This document shows, piece by piece, positions 8,111-17,841 of a stretch of 64,000 bases of DNA (the stretch's first letter is position 1; the number at the start of each line of letters is the position of its first letter). The notes under the pieces are model-generated. The model searched no databases and was not told the origin of the DNA. It was given only the letters and a program-made list of their open reading frames with translations. The position numbers and the translations under genes are program-made. The stretch covers positions 558,001 to 622,000 of the forward strand of contig CAXXSU010000015.1 in assembly GCA_963664465.2 (NCBI GenBank), read 5' to 3'. Source of the stretch: CAVOAK01 sp963664465 (GTDB lineage Bacteria > Pseudomonadota > Alphaproteobacteria > UBA8366 > CAVOAK01).

Positions 8111-10744
8111 ATGGACGTCGTCGTCGTCGAATCGCCGGCCAAGGCCAAAACGATCAATAAATACCTGGGCGACGGCTATGTCGTGCTGGCCAGCTACGGG
8201 CACGTCCGCGACCTGCCGTCAAAGAACGGCTCCGTCGTTCCCGAAGACAACTTCGCGATGACCTACGTCACCGACCCAAAATCGGACGGCCATCTGACGG
8301 CGATCGCCAACGCCTGCAAGGGCGCGAGCCGGCTCTTCCTGGCCACCGATCCGGACCGCGAGGGCGAAGCGATTTCGTGGCACGTCCTCAAGGCGCTGAA
8401 CGAGCGTGGCGCCTGCGGCGGCATGGACGTCAAGCGCGTCGTATTCAACGAGATCACCAAGGGCGCCGTGCAGACCGCGATGGCCAACCCGCGTGACCTC
8501 GACATGGACCTTATCAACGCGCAGCAGGCACGCCGCGCGCTCGACTACCTTGTTGGCTTCACGTTGTCGCCGGTTCTATGGCGCAAGCTGCCTGGCGCGC
8601 GGTCCGCTGGGCGCGTCCAGTCCGTGGCCCTTCGTCTGGTCTGCGAACGCGACCTCGAGATCGGCGCCTTCGTGCCGCGCGAGTATTGGGGCGTCGAAGT
8701 CGACTTCGGCATCGACGGCAAGGCGAAGTTGACGGCGCGGCTCGTGGTGCTGCGCGGCGAAAAGCTCGACAAGTTCTCGTTGGGCAACGAGGCCGCGGCC
8801 GCCGATGCGCGCGCCGAAATCGAGGCCGCCGCATCCTTCGCCGTCTCCTCCGTGGACGCCAAGGAGACAGGGCGCAATCCGCCGCCGCCGTTTACCACAT
8901 CGACGCTTCAGCAAGAGGCGTCCCGTAAGCTTCACCTGAGGCCGCGCCGCGCGATGCAGGTCGCACAGCGGCTCTACGAGGGCATCGCCATCGACGGCGA
9001 TACCGTCGGCCTCATCACATACATGCGGACCGACGGCGTACAGATCGCCCGAGAGGCGATCGAGGGGTGCCGCACCGTTATCGCCTCCCGATATGGCGCG
9101 GCGTACCTGCCGGACCAGGCGCGGGTCTACAAGACCAAGGCGAAGAACGCCCAGGAAGCGCACGAGGCGATTCGCCCGACCGATCTGAGCCGCCTGCCAA
9201 AAGATGTTGCCCCGTTCCTCGACGCTGAGCAGACGCGGCTTTACGAACTGATCTGGAAACGGACGGTCGCGAGCCAGATGGCCGGTGCGCGGATCGAACG
9301 TGTCACCATCGAAATCGCCGACGACAGAGGCCGCTGCGGTCTGCGCGCCACGGGATCCGTGATCCGTTTCGATGGCTTCCTGCGGCTCTATCAGGAGGGC
9401 CGCGACGATTCGCCAGCCGAAGGCGATGACGATGGCGACCACGCGTTGCCACCCGTGAACACCCGCCAAGCGCTGGCCCGCGAGACCGTGCGCCCGGCAC
9501 AACATTTCACCGAACCGCCGCCGCGCTACTCGGAGGCGACCCTCGTCAAACGGCTAGAGGAGTTGGGCATCGGGCGGCCCTCGACCTACGCCAGCATCCT
9601 GTCCGTCTTACAGGATCGCGACTACGTGCGCCTCGAAAAGGGGCGCTTCTTTGCCGACGACCGGGGACAGCTGGTCACTGCATTCCTGGTGAGTTTTTTC
9701 AAAAAGTACGTCGAATACGACTTCACCGCGGACCTCGAGACGAAGCTCGACGAGGTTTCCGCCGGCAACGTCGAATGGACGAAAGTCCTGCGCGAGTTTT
9801 GGGACGCCTTTGAGGGCGCCGTCGAAGACATCGCCGGTTTGCGCGTCCGCGACGTTCTCGAAGCGCTTAACGATCTTTTACAGCCGCATGTCTTTCCGGC
9901 CGAGAAACCTGGCGAAGACCCGCGCCAATGCCACGCCTGCCAGACCGGCCGTCTGAGCCTCAAAGTCGGCAAGTTCGGCGCCTTTGTCGGTTGCTCCAAC
10001 TACCCGGAATGCCGTTACACGCGGGCGCTCGCCGGCGCGGAGGAGGATGCCGACGGAAGCGGCGCCAACGCCGGGCCCAAAGAGCTCGGCCACCATCCCG
10101 AGAGCGCGTTGCCGGTTACCTTGCGCAAAGGCCCCTACGGCATCTACATCCAGCTTGGCGAGGCGGCCGGCGAAACCAAGCCCAAGCGCGTGTCGGTGCC
10201 AAAAGGCGTGGACCCGGCCGAGTTGACGCTTGAGCGCGCCCTGCAGTTTCTCACGCTACCACGCGAGGTCGGGGCCCACCCGGAGAGCAAAAAGAAAATC
10301 AGCGCCGGCATCGGGCGTTTCGGCGCTTACATCCGGCACGACGGCGAATACCGCTCCCTTGGCGCCGACGAGGACGTGCTCACGGTGGGCCTCAACCGGG
10401 CCGTCTCGCTGCTTGCCGAACCGAAGCAGCACCGCGGTCCCAAGGTGCTGCGCAGTCTGGGGGCGCATCCCGACGACGAGCGCGCCGTGGACATCGCCGA
10501 AGGCCGCTACGGACCCTATTTGCGCCACAATAAGACGAACGCGAGCCTGCCCCAGGGGACGGAACCCGACGAGGTGACCATGGAAACCGCGGTGACGCTT
10601 TTGAAGGAGCGCGCCGCGAAAGGCGGCAAGGCGAAGAAAGCCGCGAAAAAACCGGCCAGCAAGGCTCGCGCAAAGGCAAAGAAGAAGACCCCCGCCGCAA
10701 AGAAGAAGCCGGCCGCCCAACCGGCGGACGCGGCCAACGAGTAA
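8111..10744 (+). CDS. topA: DNA topoisomerase I
   Basis: Type IA topoisomerase that relaxes negative supercoils. The 877-residue product starts VVVESPAKAKTINKYLG (TOPRIM), has the acidic ATDPDREGEAISWH motif, and the active-site Tyr at about residue 304 in GLITYMRTDG. A single C4 zinc-ribbon lies at about 607-634 (CHAC ... CSNYPEC), followed by two Cys-less topo C-terminal repeats (GPYGIYIQLG; GRFGAYIRHDG; GRYGPYLRHN). The last 50 or so residues are a Lys/Ala-rich basic tail common in alphaproteobacterial TopA. The stop codon directly abuts the GTG of rnr. Confidence 0.97.
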   Translation: MDVVVVESPAKAKTINKYLGDGYVVLASYGHVRDLPSKNGSVVPEDNFAMTYVTDPKSDGHLTAIANACKGASRLFLATDPDREGEAISWHVLKALNERGACGGMDVKRVVFNEITKGAVQTAMANPRDLDMDLINAQQARRALDYLVGFTLSPVLWRKLPGARSAGRVQSVALRLVCERDLEIGAFVPREYWGVEVDFGIDGKAKLTARLVVLRGEKLDKFSLGNEAAAADARAEIEAAASFAVSSVDAKETGRNPPPPFTTSTLQQEASRKLHLRPRRAMQVAQRLYEGIAIDGDTVGLITYMRTDGVQIAREAIEGCRTVIASRYGAAYLPDQARVYKTKAKNAQEAHEAIRPTDLSRLPKDVAPFLDAEQTRLYELIWKRTVASQMAGARIERVTIEIADDRGRCGLRATGSVIRFDGFLRLYQEGRDDSPAEGDDDGDHALPPVNTRQALARETVRPAQHFTEPPPRYSEATLVKRLEELGIGRPSTYASILSVLQDRDYVRLEKGRFFADDRGQLVTAFLVSFFKKYVEYDFTADLETKLDEVSAGNVEWTKVLREFWDAFEGAVEDIAGLRVRDVLEALNDLLQPHVFPAEKPGEDPRQCHACQTGRLSLKVGKFGAFVGCSNYPECRYTRALAGAEEDADGSGANAGPKELGHHPESALPVTLRKGPYGIYIQLGEAAGETKPKRVSVPKGVDPAELTLERALQFLTLPREVGAHPESKKKISAGIGRFGAYIRHDGEYRSLGADEDVLTVGLNRAVSLLAEPKQHRGPKVLRSLGAHPDDERAVDIAEGRYGPYLRHNKTNASLPQGTEPDEVTMETAVTLLKERAAKGGKAKKAAKKPASKARAKAKKKTPAAKKKPAAQPADAANE

Positions 10745-12988
10745 GTGGCCCGTCACGCGGCCGGCCCCCTGCGGGTCTCTCCCACGCCGACACGGGACGA
10801 GATTCTCGCCTACATCAAGGACTCGCCTGGGCGCATCACAAGCCGCGATGTCGCCCGCGCGTTTCGCTTGCGCGGTCCCGCGCGCGAATCGTTGAAGCGG
10901 CTGCTTCGCGACCTCGAACACGATGGATTTCTCGAACGGTCGGGCGGGCGCCTAGAGCCAACGGATGGGCGTTTGCCCGACGTCGCCGTCCTTGAGATCG
11001 CCGAAATCGACATCGACGGCGATCTGTGGTGCCGCCCGGAGACATGGCAAGGCGAGGCTCAGCCGCCGCGTATTCTCCTGGTTCCCGATCGTCGGCGTAC
11101 CCACGTGGCAGCGCTCGGGATCGGCGATCGGGTGCTTGCCCGCCTGACGGAGACCTCGGAGCACTTCGAGGCGCGCGTCATGCGAGTCATCGGCACCGCG
11201 CCCGACCAGATCATCGGCGTTTACGATCTCGTCGGTGGCCAGGGCCGCGTACGTTCGACACAGGCACGGCGCGGAACTGATTGCGCGGTATCCGGGGCCG
11301 ATTCGATGGGGGCAGCGCCCGGCGATCTCGTGATGGCGGATGTGCTGCCGGCGCGGCGCGCGGGCCTCAGGCAGGCGCGCGTTCGCGAGTGCCTGGGCGC
11401 CATGGACTCGCCCAAATCACTGAGCCTGATTGCCATTCATAGCCACGGCATCCCGACCGAGTTTGGCGCCGAGGCGCTGGCCCAGGCCGAATTGGCGAAC
11501 GTGCCGCCGCTCGGCCAGCGAACGGACCTACGGGCGCTGCCTTTGGTGACGATCGATCCCGAAGACGCCCGCGACTTCGATGACGCCGTGTGGGCGCGGG
11601 CCGACCCCGACGCCGACAACCCGGACGGCTGGGAGATAGTCGTCGCAATTGCCGACGTGACCAGCGCCGTCTCCGCCGGCGGGCCCCTCGACTCGGAGGC
11701 GCGCGAGCGCGGCAATTCCGTCTACCTGCCCGACCGCGTCGTTCCGATGCTGCCGGAGGTCCTGTCCGCCGGGGTGTGCTCGCTAAGGCCTGGGGAAGAG
11801 CGCGCGTGTCTTGCGGCGCGCATGTGGATCGACGGCGACGGGACGATCCTGCGCCATCGCTTCGAGCGCGCCTTGATGCGCTCCGCCGCCCGGCTCACCT
11901 ATCGCCAGGCGCAGGACGCCGTGGAGGGGCGCGGCGACGCCGTCCCCGAAGCTCTGGTCGGCGAGGTCATAGGTCCGCTATACGGCGCGTTTGCCGCCCT
12001 CGACCGCGCTCGGCGGCGGCGTCAGCCGCTGGAGATCGATCTGCCTGAGCGCTGCATCCGCTTCGACGAGGATGGCACCATCCTGGCGATCGACCAGCGC
12101 GAGAGCCTCGACAGCCACCGCCTTGTCGAAGCGTTCATGATCGCCGCCAATGTTTGCGCCGCGGAGACTCTGTCGCAAGCACGGACGCCATGCATGTACC
12201 GCGTCCACGGCGCGCCGGAGCGCGATAGCGTGGCGGCGCTACGCGATTTCCTGGAGACGCTGGATATGCGCATTCCAAGGGGCCAAACGCTGCGCCCCGA
12301 GCATTTCAATACGGTGCTGCGCGCGGCCAAAGGCACGGCGCACGAGCACCTCGTCAATCAAGTGGCCCTGCGCGCCCAGGCACAGGCCGTCTATAGCCCT
12401 GACAACGCCGGGCACTTCGGCTTGGCGCTCAAAAAGTACGCGCATTTCACCTCGCCAATCCGGCGTTATGCGGACCTGCTGGTGCACCGCGCTCTGATCG
12501 CCACCAACAAGCTCGGTGTCGACGGGAATATCGTCAGCCTAGAGGATCTGCGTGACACCGGCGAGGCCATCTCGGCGGCCGAGCGGCGCGGCATGGCCGT
12601 CGAGCGCGACGCCCTCGACAGATTCACGACGGCGTTCATGGCCGATCGTGTCGGTGCGACGTTCGCCGGGCGCATTTCCGGAGTCACTCGGTTTGGCCTT
12701 TTCGTTACTCTCGATGAAAGCGGCGCCGACGGCCTTGTCCCGGCGCGCATGTTGGGCGAGCGCTTTCGCTTGGATACGGGCCGCCATGCGCTCATCGGCG
12801 AAAGGTCCGGGACAATCTATCGCCTCGGCGATGCCCTTGAGGTGCGGCTTGCCGAGGCCGATCCCTTGACGGGCCGCCTCCGGTTAGACCTGGTAGCGGT
12901 GCCTGGCGGTCTGGCGGTGCGACCGAAGGGGCATCGCCCACCGCGGCGCTCCAAAAAATCCGCTGCCCACCGCCGAGCGCGCTCGTAA
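10745..12988 (+). CDS. rnr: Ribonuclease R
   Basis: Processive 3'-5' exoribonuclease of the RNB family, able to degrade structured RNA. The 747-residue protein has an N-terminal winged-helix (DEILAYIKDSPGRITSRDVA), cold-shock-like domains, the RNB catalytic core with DPEDARDFDDAVWA (metal-binding Asp residues) and HFTSPIRRYADLLVHRAL, and a C-terminal S1 domain (FAGRISGVTRFGLFVTL). It begins at a GTG immediately after the topA TAA, with no spacer, suggesting coupled translation. A basic tail (KGHRPPRRSKKS) ends the protein. The stop TAATG overlaps the following NUDIX gene. Confidence 0.96.
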   Translation: MARHAAGPLRVSPTPTRDEILAYIKDSPGRITSRDVARAFRLRGPARESLKRLLRDLEHDGFLERSGGRLEPTDGRLPDVAVLEIAEIDIDGDLWCRPETWQGEAQPPRILLVPDRRRTHVAALGIGDRVLARLTETSEHFEARVMRVIGTAPDQIIGVYDLVGGQGRVRSTQARRGTDCAVSGADSMGAAPGDLVMADVLPARRAGLRQARVRECLGAMDSPKSLSLIAIHSHGIPTEFGAEALAQAELANVPPLGQRTDLRALPLVTIDPEDARDFDDAVWARADPDADNPDGWEIVVAIADVTSAVSAGGPLDSEARERGNSVYLPDRVVPMLPEVLSAGVCSLRPGEERACLAARMWIDGDGTILRHRFERALMRSAARLTYRQAQDAVEGRGDAVPEALVGEVIGPLYGAFAALDRARRRRQPLEIDLPERCIRFDEDGTILAIDQRESLDSHRLVEAFMIAANVCAAETLSQARTPCMYRVHGAPERDSVAALRDFLETLDMRIPRGQTLRPEHFNTVLRAAKGTAHEHLVNQVALRAQAQAVYSPDNAGHFGLALKKYAHFTSPIRRYADLLVHRALIATNKLGVDGNIVSLEDLRDTGEAISAAERRGMAVERDALDRFTTAFMADRVGATFAGRISGVTRFGLFVTLDESGADGLVPARMLGERFRLDTGRHALIGERSGTIYRLGDALEVRLAEADPLTGRLRLDLVAVPGGLAVRPKGHRPPRRSKKSAAHRRARS

Positions 12989-13653
12989 TGGCCACGAAAA
13001 AAATGAGACCCCGCGACGCCGCGAGCCTGATTCTCCTACGCGGGGAAGGCCGCGGCACCGAGATTCTCATGGGCCGCCGCGAACCCCGGCAATCGTTCAT
13101 GCCGGGGGTTTTCGTCTGCCCCGGCGGGGCCGTCGATCGTTCGGACGGCTTCGTGCGGAGCGCCGACGAACTTCGATCTGATGTCCTCGCAGCCCTCGCC
13201 ACGACGTGCACGGCGCATCGCGCGCGGGCAATCGCGTTGGCTGCGATTCGCGAAACCTACGAGGAAACGGGCCTCATGCTCGCACGTCCCGGCGCGATGG
13301 CGGCACGCACGCCAGCGTCGTGGCGCCCCTTCGCGGACGCGGGGCTGGCGCCCGCCCTTGGCGGCATGGAATACATCGCCCGCGCTGTAACCCCGCCCGG
13401 GCGGCCGCGGCGTTTTCACGCCCGTTTTTTCCTCGTGCGCTCCAACGACACCGTCGGCTCCCTAGCGGGCAACGGCGAGCTTTTGGATCTTGACTGGTAC
13501 CCTCTACAAGCCGCCTTCGGCCTTCCCATCGCCGGAGTCACGAAGCTTGTCCTGAAGGAGGTCGCTCAGATCGTATCCGGGGCAGCCGTTGCCGGCGCGG
13601 CCATTCCCTTCTTCACGCGCCACCGAGGCCAGCGCATGATCTCATACGGCTGA
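12988..13653 (+). CDS. NUDIX hydrolase
   Basis: Member of the NUDIX pyrophosphohydrolase superfamily; the substrate is unknown. The 221-residue product has RDAASLILLRG at the N-terminus, PGGAVD where the NUDIX box opens, and the core AAIRETYEETGLM (REx2EExG) after an insertion of some 45 residues between the Gly-rich part and the Glu-rich helix, typical of the longer NUDT19-like forms. Its ATG overlaps the rnr stop (TAATG). The topA-rnr-NUDIX order is common in alphaproteobacteria, which supports the frame and start. Confidence 0.88.
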   Translation: MATKKMRPRDAASLILLRGEGRGTEILMGRREPRQSFMPGVFVCPGGAVDRSDGFVRSADELRSDVLAALATTCTAHRARAIALAAIRETYEETGLMLARPGAMAARTPASWRPFADAGLAPALGGMEYIARAVTPPGRPRRFHARFFLVRSNDTVGSLAGNGELLDLDWYPLQAAFGLPIAGVTKLVLKEVAQIVSGAAVAGAAIPFFTRHRGQRMISYG

Positions 13654-13697
13654 CCCTCACGGAGCTGCGGCATAGCCATCGACGCGGGACGTGCGCA

Positions 13698-14617
13698 ATG
13701 ACAATTCACCCTCAGGCCCAAGGGGTCCTCGACCAAGATTCAGGGTTCGGCGACGATTTCGATCCGGCGAAGACCACCGCTCAGGCTGTGCGGCGCTCGC
13801 TCAATGAGCGCCAACGCGAGCTTGCCGGCAGCGGGCCGCAAGTGGCGCGCGTCGAAGACCGCGACATTCCCGGTCCCGGTGGTCCGATCCGGATTCGCAT
13901 CTATTGGCCGGCGGCGGCCGCCAGCGAGACCGGTGTCTACGTCTATCTCCATAGCGGCGGGTATGTCGCCTACGACCTCGACACGGCCGATGCGGGCTGC
14001 CGAGTCATCGCCAACGCCGCCAGCTGCATCGTCGTATCCGTCGGCTACCGCCTGGCACCGGAAGCGAAGTTTCCCGCCGCCGTGGAGGATTGCTTTGCCG
14101 CCGTCGAGTGGGCCGCCGCAGCCGTGGCGCAGTTGGGGGCGATGCCAAGCGCATTGCGGTCGGCGGTGAAAGTTGCGGCGGCGCGATGGCGTCGGTGGTG
14201 TCGATCCTGGCGCGCGACGCCGGCGGTCCGGCGCTGGCACAGGTCGTGATGTGCTGTCCGTTGACTCACATCTGGGAGCCTCCGCAAGACACCGACGGGG
14301 GCCGGCTCGCCGCTTGGTTCCGCCGCCTCTACCTGAGGTCGGACGGCGACGAGTTCGATTTCCGGGCCTCTCCGCACCATGCGCCGGACGGAAGCCGCCT
14401 GCCGCCAACCCTCATCGTGACCGGCGAGTACGATCCGCTAAAGCCGCAAGGTGTGGCCTACGCCGCCAAGCTCGGCACCGCCGGCGTGGATGTCGGTTAC
14501 GCGGAGTTCCCTGGAATGATCCACAATTTCACTTGCATGGGAGGGGCGATCGATATGGCCGGCGCGGGTCTGGACCGCGTTGCCGCGGCGTTGCGGCGGG
14601 CCTTCGCCGAGGCGTGA
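13698..14617 (+). pseudogene. HSL/acetyl-esterase-type alpha/beta hydrolase with a single-base frameshift
   Basis: Two overlapping frames together make one esterase-like protein. The first frame (ATG 13698) gives the N-terminal half with YLHSGGYVAYD (the oxyanion HGGG motif, here HSGG), SVGYRLAPEAKFPAAVED; the second gives GGESCGGAMA (nucleophile elbow, Ser), TGEYDPLK (acid) and GMIHNF (His). The join is at a run of five G at 14135-14139: one more G would restore QLGGDAKRIAVGG. Thus the lesion is a one-base loss in a homopolymer, which could be a sequencing error or a real inactivation. If restored the protein would be about 306 residues, normal for the family. Confidence 0.75.
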
Positions 14618-14734
14618 GTTGCGATCCGGTGTCCTGCAGGTTGGCGGTATCGCGCGCTTGACTTGGCGGCCTGGGAGACTATGGTCCGGCCCGCGCCGCA
14701 CGCCGCCTTGGCGCCCTGAAATGGAGCCATCGCG

Positions 14735-14902
14735 ATGGCAAAAACCCCGACCGTAAAGATCAAATTGGTGAGTTCGGCCGACACCGGCTTCTACTACGTG
14801 ACGAAAAAGAATCCGCGTACCCAGACGGAAAAGCTCGTCATGAAAAAGTACGACCCGGTGGTCCGCAAGCACGTGGATTTCCGCGAAGGCCGGATCAAGT
14901 AG
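14735..14902 (+). CDS. rpmG: 50S ribosomal protein L33
   Basis: A 55-residue protein, MAKTPTVKIKLVSSADTG at the start, then FYYVTKKNPR, KLVMKKYDPVVRKHV and a C-terminal FREGRIK. This is bacterial ribosomal protein L33 of the Cys-free type (no CxxC zinc knuckle), as expected for alphaproteobacteria. A purine-rich GGAGCC lies upstream of the ATG at 14735. It is a short gene between the broken esterase and the convergent pleD, at the usual alphaproteobacterial position after rnr. Confidence 0.96.
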   Translation: MAKTPTVKIKLVSSADTGFYYVTKKNPRTQTEKLVMKKYDPVVRKHVDFREGRIK

Positions 14903-14927
14903 CGCGCAACCCGGCGCTTTGCCTCGC

Positions 14928-16298
14928 CTAGCCCGCCATCACAACGCGGTTGCGGCCGCCCCGCTTTGCCGAATACAAAGCATCGTCGGCCCGCTGTAAC
15001 AGAGCCTCCGCGTTGTCGTCAGCCCCGTTTACGACGGCCACACCGGCGCTGACCGTGATCTCCACTTTCTTGACGTCGTGCGAAACGGCGATGGACGATC
15101 CACTGATACTACGCGTGAGGCGCTCGGCGACGAGGTTGGCGTCGTCCGAGCCCGTGTCCGGCATGACGACGACGAACTCCTCGCCGCCATAGCGGACGGC
15201 GAGATCGACGCCGCGAATCCCCAACTTGATGCGCGCTCCGCACTCTGCAAGAACGGCATCGCCCACCAGGTGGCCCCACGAATCGTTGACCGCCTTAAAA
15301 TGATCGATGTCGATCATCGCGACGGCCACCGGCTTGCCGCCCTTGCCGGCGCGCGCCACCAAGTTCGCCAAATGAGATAAAAGATAGCGCCGGTTGTGCA
15401 GGCCCGTCAGCGGGTCGGTGACCGCCATCGCGATCCGTTCGCGGTAATTGTCGCGAAGCCTGTCCTGGTAGAGCTTCCGCCGGATCTGTGTCCGCGTCCG
15501 CGCAAAAAGCTCGTTTTCGTCGATCGGCTTGACGATGTAATCGTTGACGCCGATCTCAAGCGCCTTGATCAACGACTCCGTATCGTCCTCGCGCAGCAGC
15601 GCAAGAAGCGAGTGATGGCGCGTCTCTTCCAGGGCTCGCAACTTAGAGCAAACGCGAAGTCCGTCGGCCTGGGCGTGCAGGAGGCTGACGATGACAAGAT
15701 CGAACGGACGCTCGCGCGCGACCGTCAGAGCGCGCTCACCGTCGGCTTCCACCACAACGGTGTACGCCGACGAGAGCGCGTCGGTGATGACAGCCGCGTC
15801 GGTCGGATCGTCCTCGACCGCAAGGATGAGAGCGCCGCTCAAGTCGCGGTCGCGCAAAGGTTCGTCGTTCGCCTCAAGGCCAAGCTTGCTGCTGGTTTCT
15901 TCACGCAGACGCAGCTCGTCCATCATCGACTTGAGCCGGACCAAGGTGCGAACCCGCGCCAGCAAGGCGGCGTCGTCAACCGGCTTCGTCAGAAAGTCGT
16001 CGGCGCCCGCATCGAGGCCGCGCACGCGATCAGCCGGTTCGCTGAGGGCGGTGACCATGACGACCGGAAGGTGCATCATTTTCGAATCGGCGCGGATGCG
16101 GCGGCACACTTCGACGCCGTCCATGTCCGGCATCATCACGTCAAGCAGAACGATGTCGGGATTTTCACGCTCGATCGCTTCAAGCGCCGCGGTGCCGCTC
16201 ATCGCCGTAATGACGTCAAAGTACTCGGCGGTCAGCTTCGCCGCCAAGACTTTGACGTTGAGTTCCAGGTCATCAACGATGAGGACGCGCGCCGTCAC
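14928..16298 (-). CDS. pleD: PleD-type response regulator / diguanylate cyclase (REC-REC-GGDEF)
   Basis: Makes cyclic di-GMP under phosphorelay control. The 456-residue protein has a first receiver domain with phospho-acceptor Asp53 (LLDVMMPDMDG) and the acidic pair DD at 9-10, a second receiver-like domain in which the acceptor position is Ser (IVSLLHAQADG), so it is a non-phosphorylated adaptor, and a C-terminal GGDEF domain with active site YGGEEF and the inhibitory I-site RGVD five residues before it. This is the PleD domain order. It is transcribed with divK from upstream (59 bp apart). In Caulobacter, PleD and DivK act in polar development; a role here is inferred. Confidence 0.95.
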   Translation of the reverse strand: MTARVLIVDDLELNVKVLAAKLTAEYFDVITAMSGTAALEAIERENPDIVLLDVMMPDMDGVEVCRRIRADSKMMHLPVVMVTALSEPADRVRGLDAGADDFLTKPVDDAALLARVRTLVRLKSMMDELRLREETSSKLGLEANDEPLRDRDLSGALILAVEDDPTDAAVITDALSSAYTVVVEADGERALTVARERPFDLVIVSLLHAQADGLRVCSKLRALEETRHHSLLALLREDDTESLIKALEIGVNDYIVKPIDENELFARTRTQIRRKLYQDRLRDNYRERIAMAVTDPLTGLHNRRYLLSHLANLVARAGKGGKPVAVAMIDIDHFKAVNDSWGHLVGDAVLAECGARIKLGIRGVDLAVRYGGEEFVVVMPDTGSDDANLVAERLTRSISGSSIAVSHDVKKVEITVSAGVAVVNGADDNAEALLQRADDALYSAKRGGRNRVVMAG

Positions 16299-16357
16299 GT
16301 CAGGCCGCCCTGCCGAGCTTTGTAAGAACCACGTCCATCCTCCGGTCGGCGAACGAT

Positions 16358-16729
16358 CTAAACCTCGCCGAGCAAGTGCCTCACCGTCCCCAGAAGCTCC
16401 TCAATGCGGATCGGTTTGGCAATATAGGCCTCGCAGCCGCCATTGCGGATTCGGTCCTCATCCCCCTTCATAGCAAACGCAGTAACCGCCAGCACCGGAA
16501 TGCCCTTGAGCGCATCGTCCTTCTTGAGGAGACGGGTCACTTCCAGGCCGGAGACGCCGGGCAGTTGCATATCCATGACGATAAGATCTGGCTGCTCCGT
16601 ACGGGCCGCTTCGAGCGCGTTCTCGCCGTCGCGAATCTGAATCGTTTCATACCCGTGGGCGTCGAGCAGATCGCGAAAAAGCTTCATGTTGAGCTCGTTG
16701 TCCTCAACGATCATTATTTTCTTGCCCAT
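16358..16729 (-). CDS. divK: DivK single-domain response regulator
   Basis: A 123-residue stand-alone receiver domain with acidic pocket VEDNELN at the N-terminus, phospho-acceptor Asp53 (MDMQLPG), Thr in AVTAFAM and Lys in AKPI. In alphaproteobacteria DivK with downstream pleD controls the DivJ/PleC cell-cycle phosphorelay. ATG 16729 is chosen because a strong Shine-Dalgarno (AGAGGAGGGG) ends a few bases upstream; the open frame extends 22 codons further but those residues are not receiver-like. Confidence 0.95.
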   Translation of the reverse strand: MGKKIMIVEDNELNMKLFRDLLDAHGYETIQIRDGENALEAARTEQPDLIVMDMQLPGVSGLEVTRLLKKDDALKGIPVLAVTAFAMKGDEDRIRNGGCEAYIAKPIRIEELLGTVRHLLGEV

Positions 16730-16914
16730 ATCCCCCTCCTCTGAGCAGACGTTACGCACCGGTCGCGCGGGCGGATGGCCAAATACACCTAACACCCTGA
16801 TGATTTCCGGCCAAGCGCGCGGACGCGAACGCGCACGGCCTTTATACGCGCCAAAAAGTTAAGTATTGATTGCGCTGGGAGCGGCCCCGGAAAAGCAACA
16901 GGGTAGCGGGCGAG

Positions 16915-17841
16915 GTGCGCATCGGAATCGACCTGGGGGGAAGCAAAATCGAGGCGGTGGCCCTCGACGACAGCGGAGGTGAGCGCCTGCGCCGCCGCAT
17001 CGCCGCACCACAGGGCAGCTATGACGCCACCGTGCGGGCCGTCGGCGGCCTCGTGGCTTCGCTCGATGCCGATCTTTCGCAGACCGCGCCCGTCGGTATC
17101 GGGATTCCGGGAACGATTTCGCCGCTGACAGGCCTCGTCAAGAACGCCAATTCGACGTGGCTTATTGGTCATCCGTTCGACCGCGATCTCGAACGAGCGA
17201 TCGGGCGCCCTGTCAGACTCGCCAACGACGCCAACTGCTTCGCCTTGTCCGAGGCGACGGACGGCGCCGCGGCCGGCGAGGCGGTCGTTTTTGGCGTCAT
17301 CGTGGGCACCGGGACGGGAGGCGGTATCGTGGTCGGCGGCCAAATCCTGACCGGCCCCAACGCCATCGCGGGAGAATGGGGCCACAATCCGCTACCCTGG
17401 CCGCGCCTGGACGCGAGCAACGCCGGCCCACCGGAGTGGCCCGGTCCGAGTTGCTACTGCGGCAAAACAGGCTGCATCGAGACCTTCCTGTCGGGACCGG
17501 GCCTTGTCCGCGACTTCGAGACCCACACAGGCGAGCCCCTTGAGCCCACCGCGATCGCCGCCGCCGCCGCCGATGGGAATGGCGATGCCGAGGCCTCGCT
17601 TGGCCGCTACGAGGATCGCATGGCGCGCGCCCTCGCCGGCGTCATCAACGTCCTCGACCCCGACATCATCGTCCTGGGGGGCGGGCTTTCGAAGCTGCGC
17701 CGCCTCTACGATTCGGTGCCACGCCTTTGGCGGCCCTATGTGTTCTCGGATGAGACCGCGACCCGGCTGGTCCCCGCCCTTCATGGCGACGCCAGCGGCG
17801 TCCGCGGCGCCGCGCGGCTATGGCCGCTTGGCAGCGGCTAA
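16915..17841 (+). CDS. mak: ROK-family sugar kinase, probably fructokinase (Mak-like)
   Basis: The 308-residue product has the ROK ATP-binding start RIGIDLGGSKIE, the substrate loop GIPGTISPLTGLVKNANSTW, the catalytic-region LANDANCFALSEA, and the zinc-binding motif HNPLPW ... CYCGKTGCIETF. These features, especially KNANSTWL and HNPLPW, match the Mak manno(fructo)kinase branch more than glucokinases. A GTG at 16915 directly precedes RIGIDLGG and is the best start; a TTG at 16870 is possible. The end overlaps the convergent EipB-like gene by four bases. It stands alone, so its physiological sugar is inferred from family only. Confidence 0.85.
   Translation: MRIGIDLGGSKIEAVALDDSGGERLRRRIAAPQGSYDATVRAVGGLVASLDADLSQTAPVGIGIPGTISPLTGLVKNANSTWLIGHPFDRDLERAIGRPVRLANDANCFALSEATDGAAAGEAVVFGVIVGTGTGGGIVVGGQILTGPNAIAGEWGHNPLPWPRLDASNAGPPEWPGPSCYCGKTGCIETFLSGPGLVRDFETHTGEPLEPTAIAAAAADGNGDAEASLGRYEDRMARALAGVINVLDPDIIVLGGGLSKLRRLYDSVPRLWRPYVFSDETATRLVPALHGDASGVRGAARLWPLGSG

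Noticed and set aside
10256..10921. Long antisense frames over topA, rnr, gatA and other high-GC genes
   Set aside because: They are shadows of real genes on the other strand: Arg/Ala/Gly-rich products without motifs or ribosome sites.
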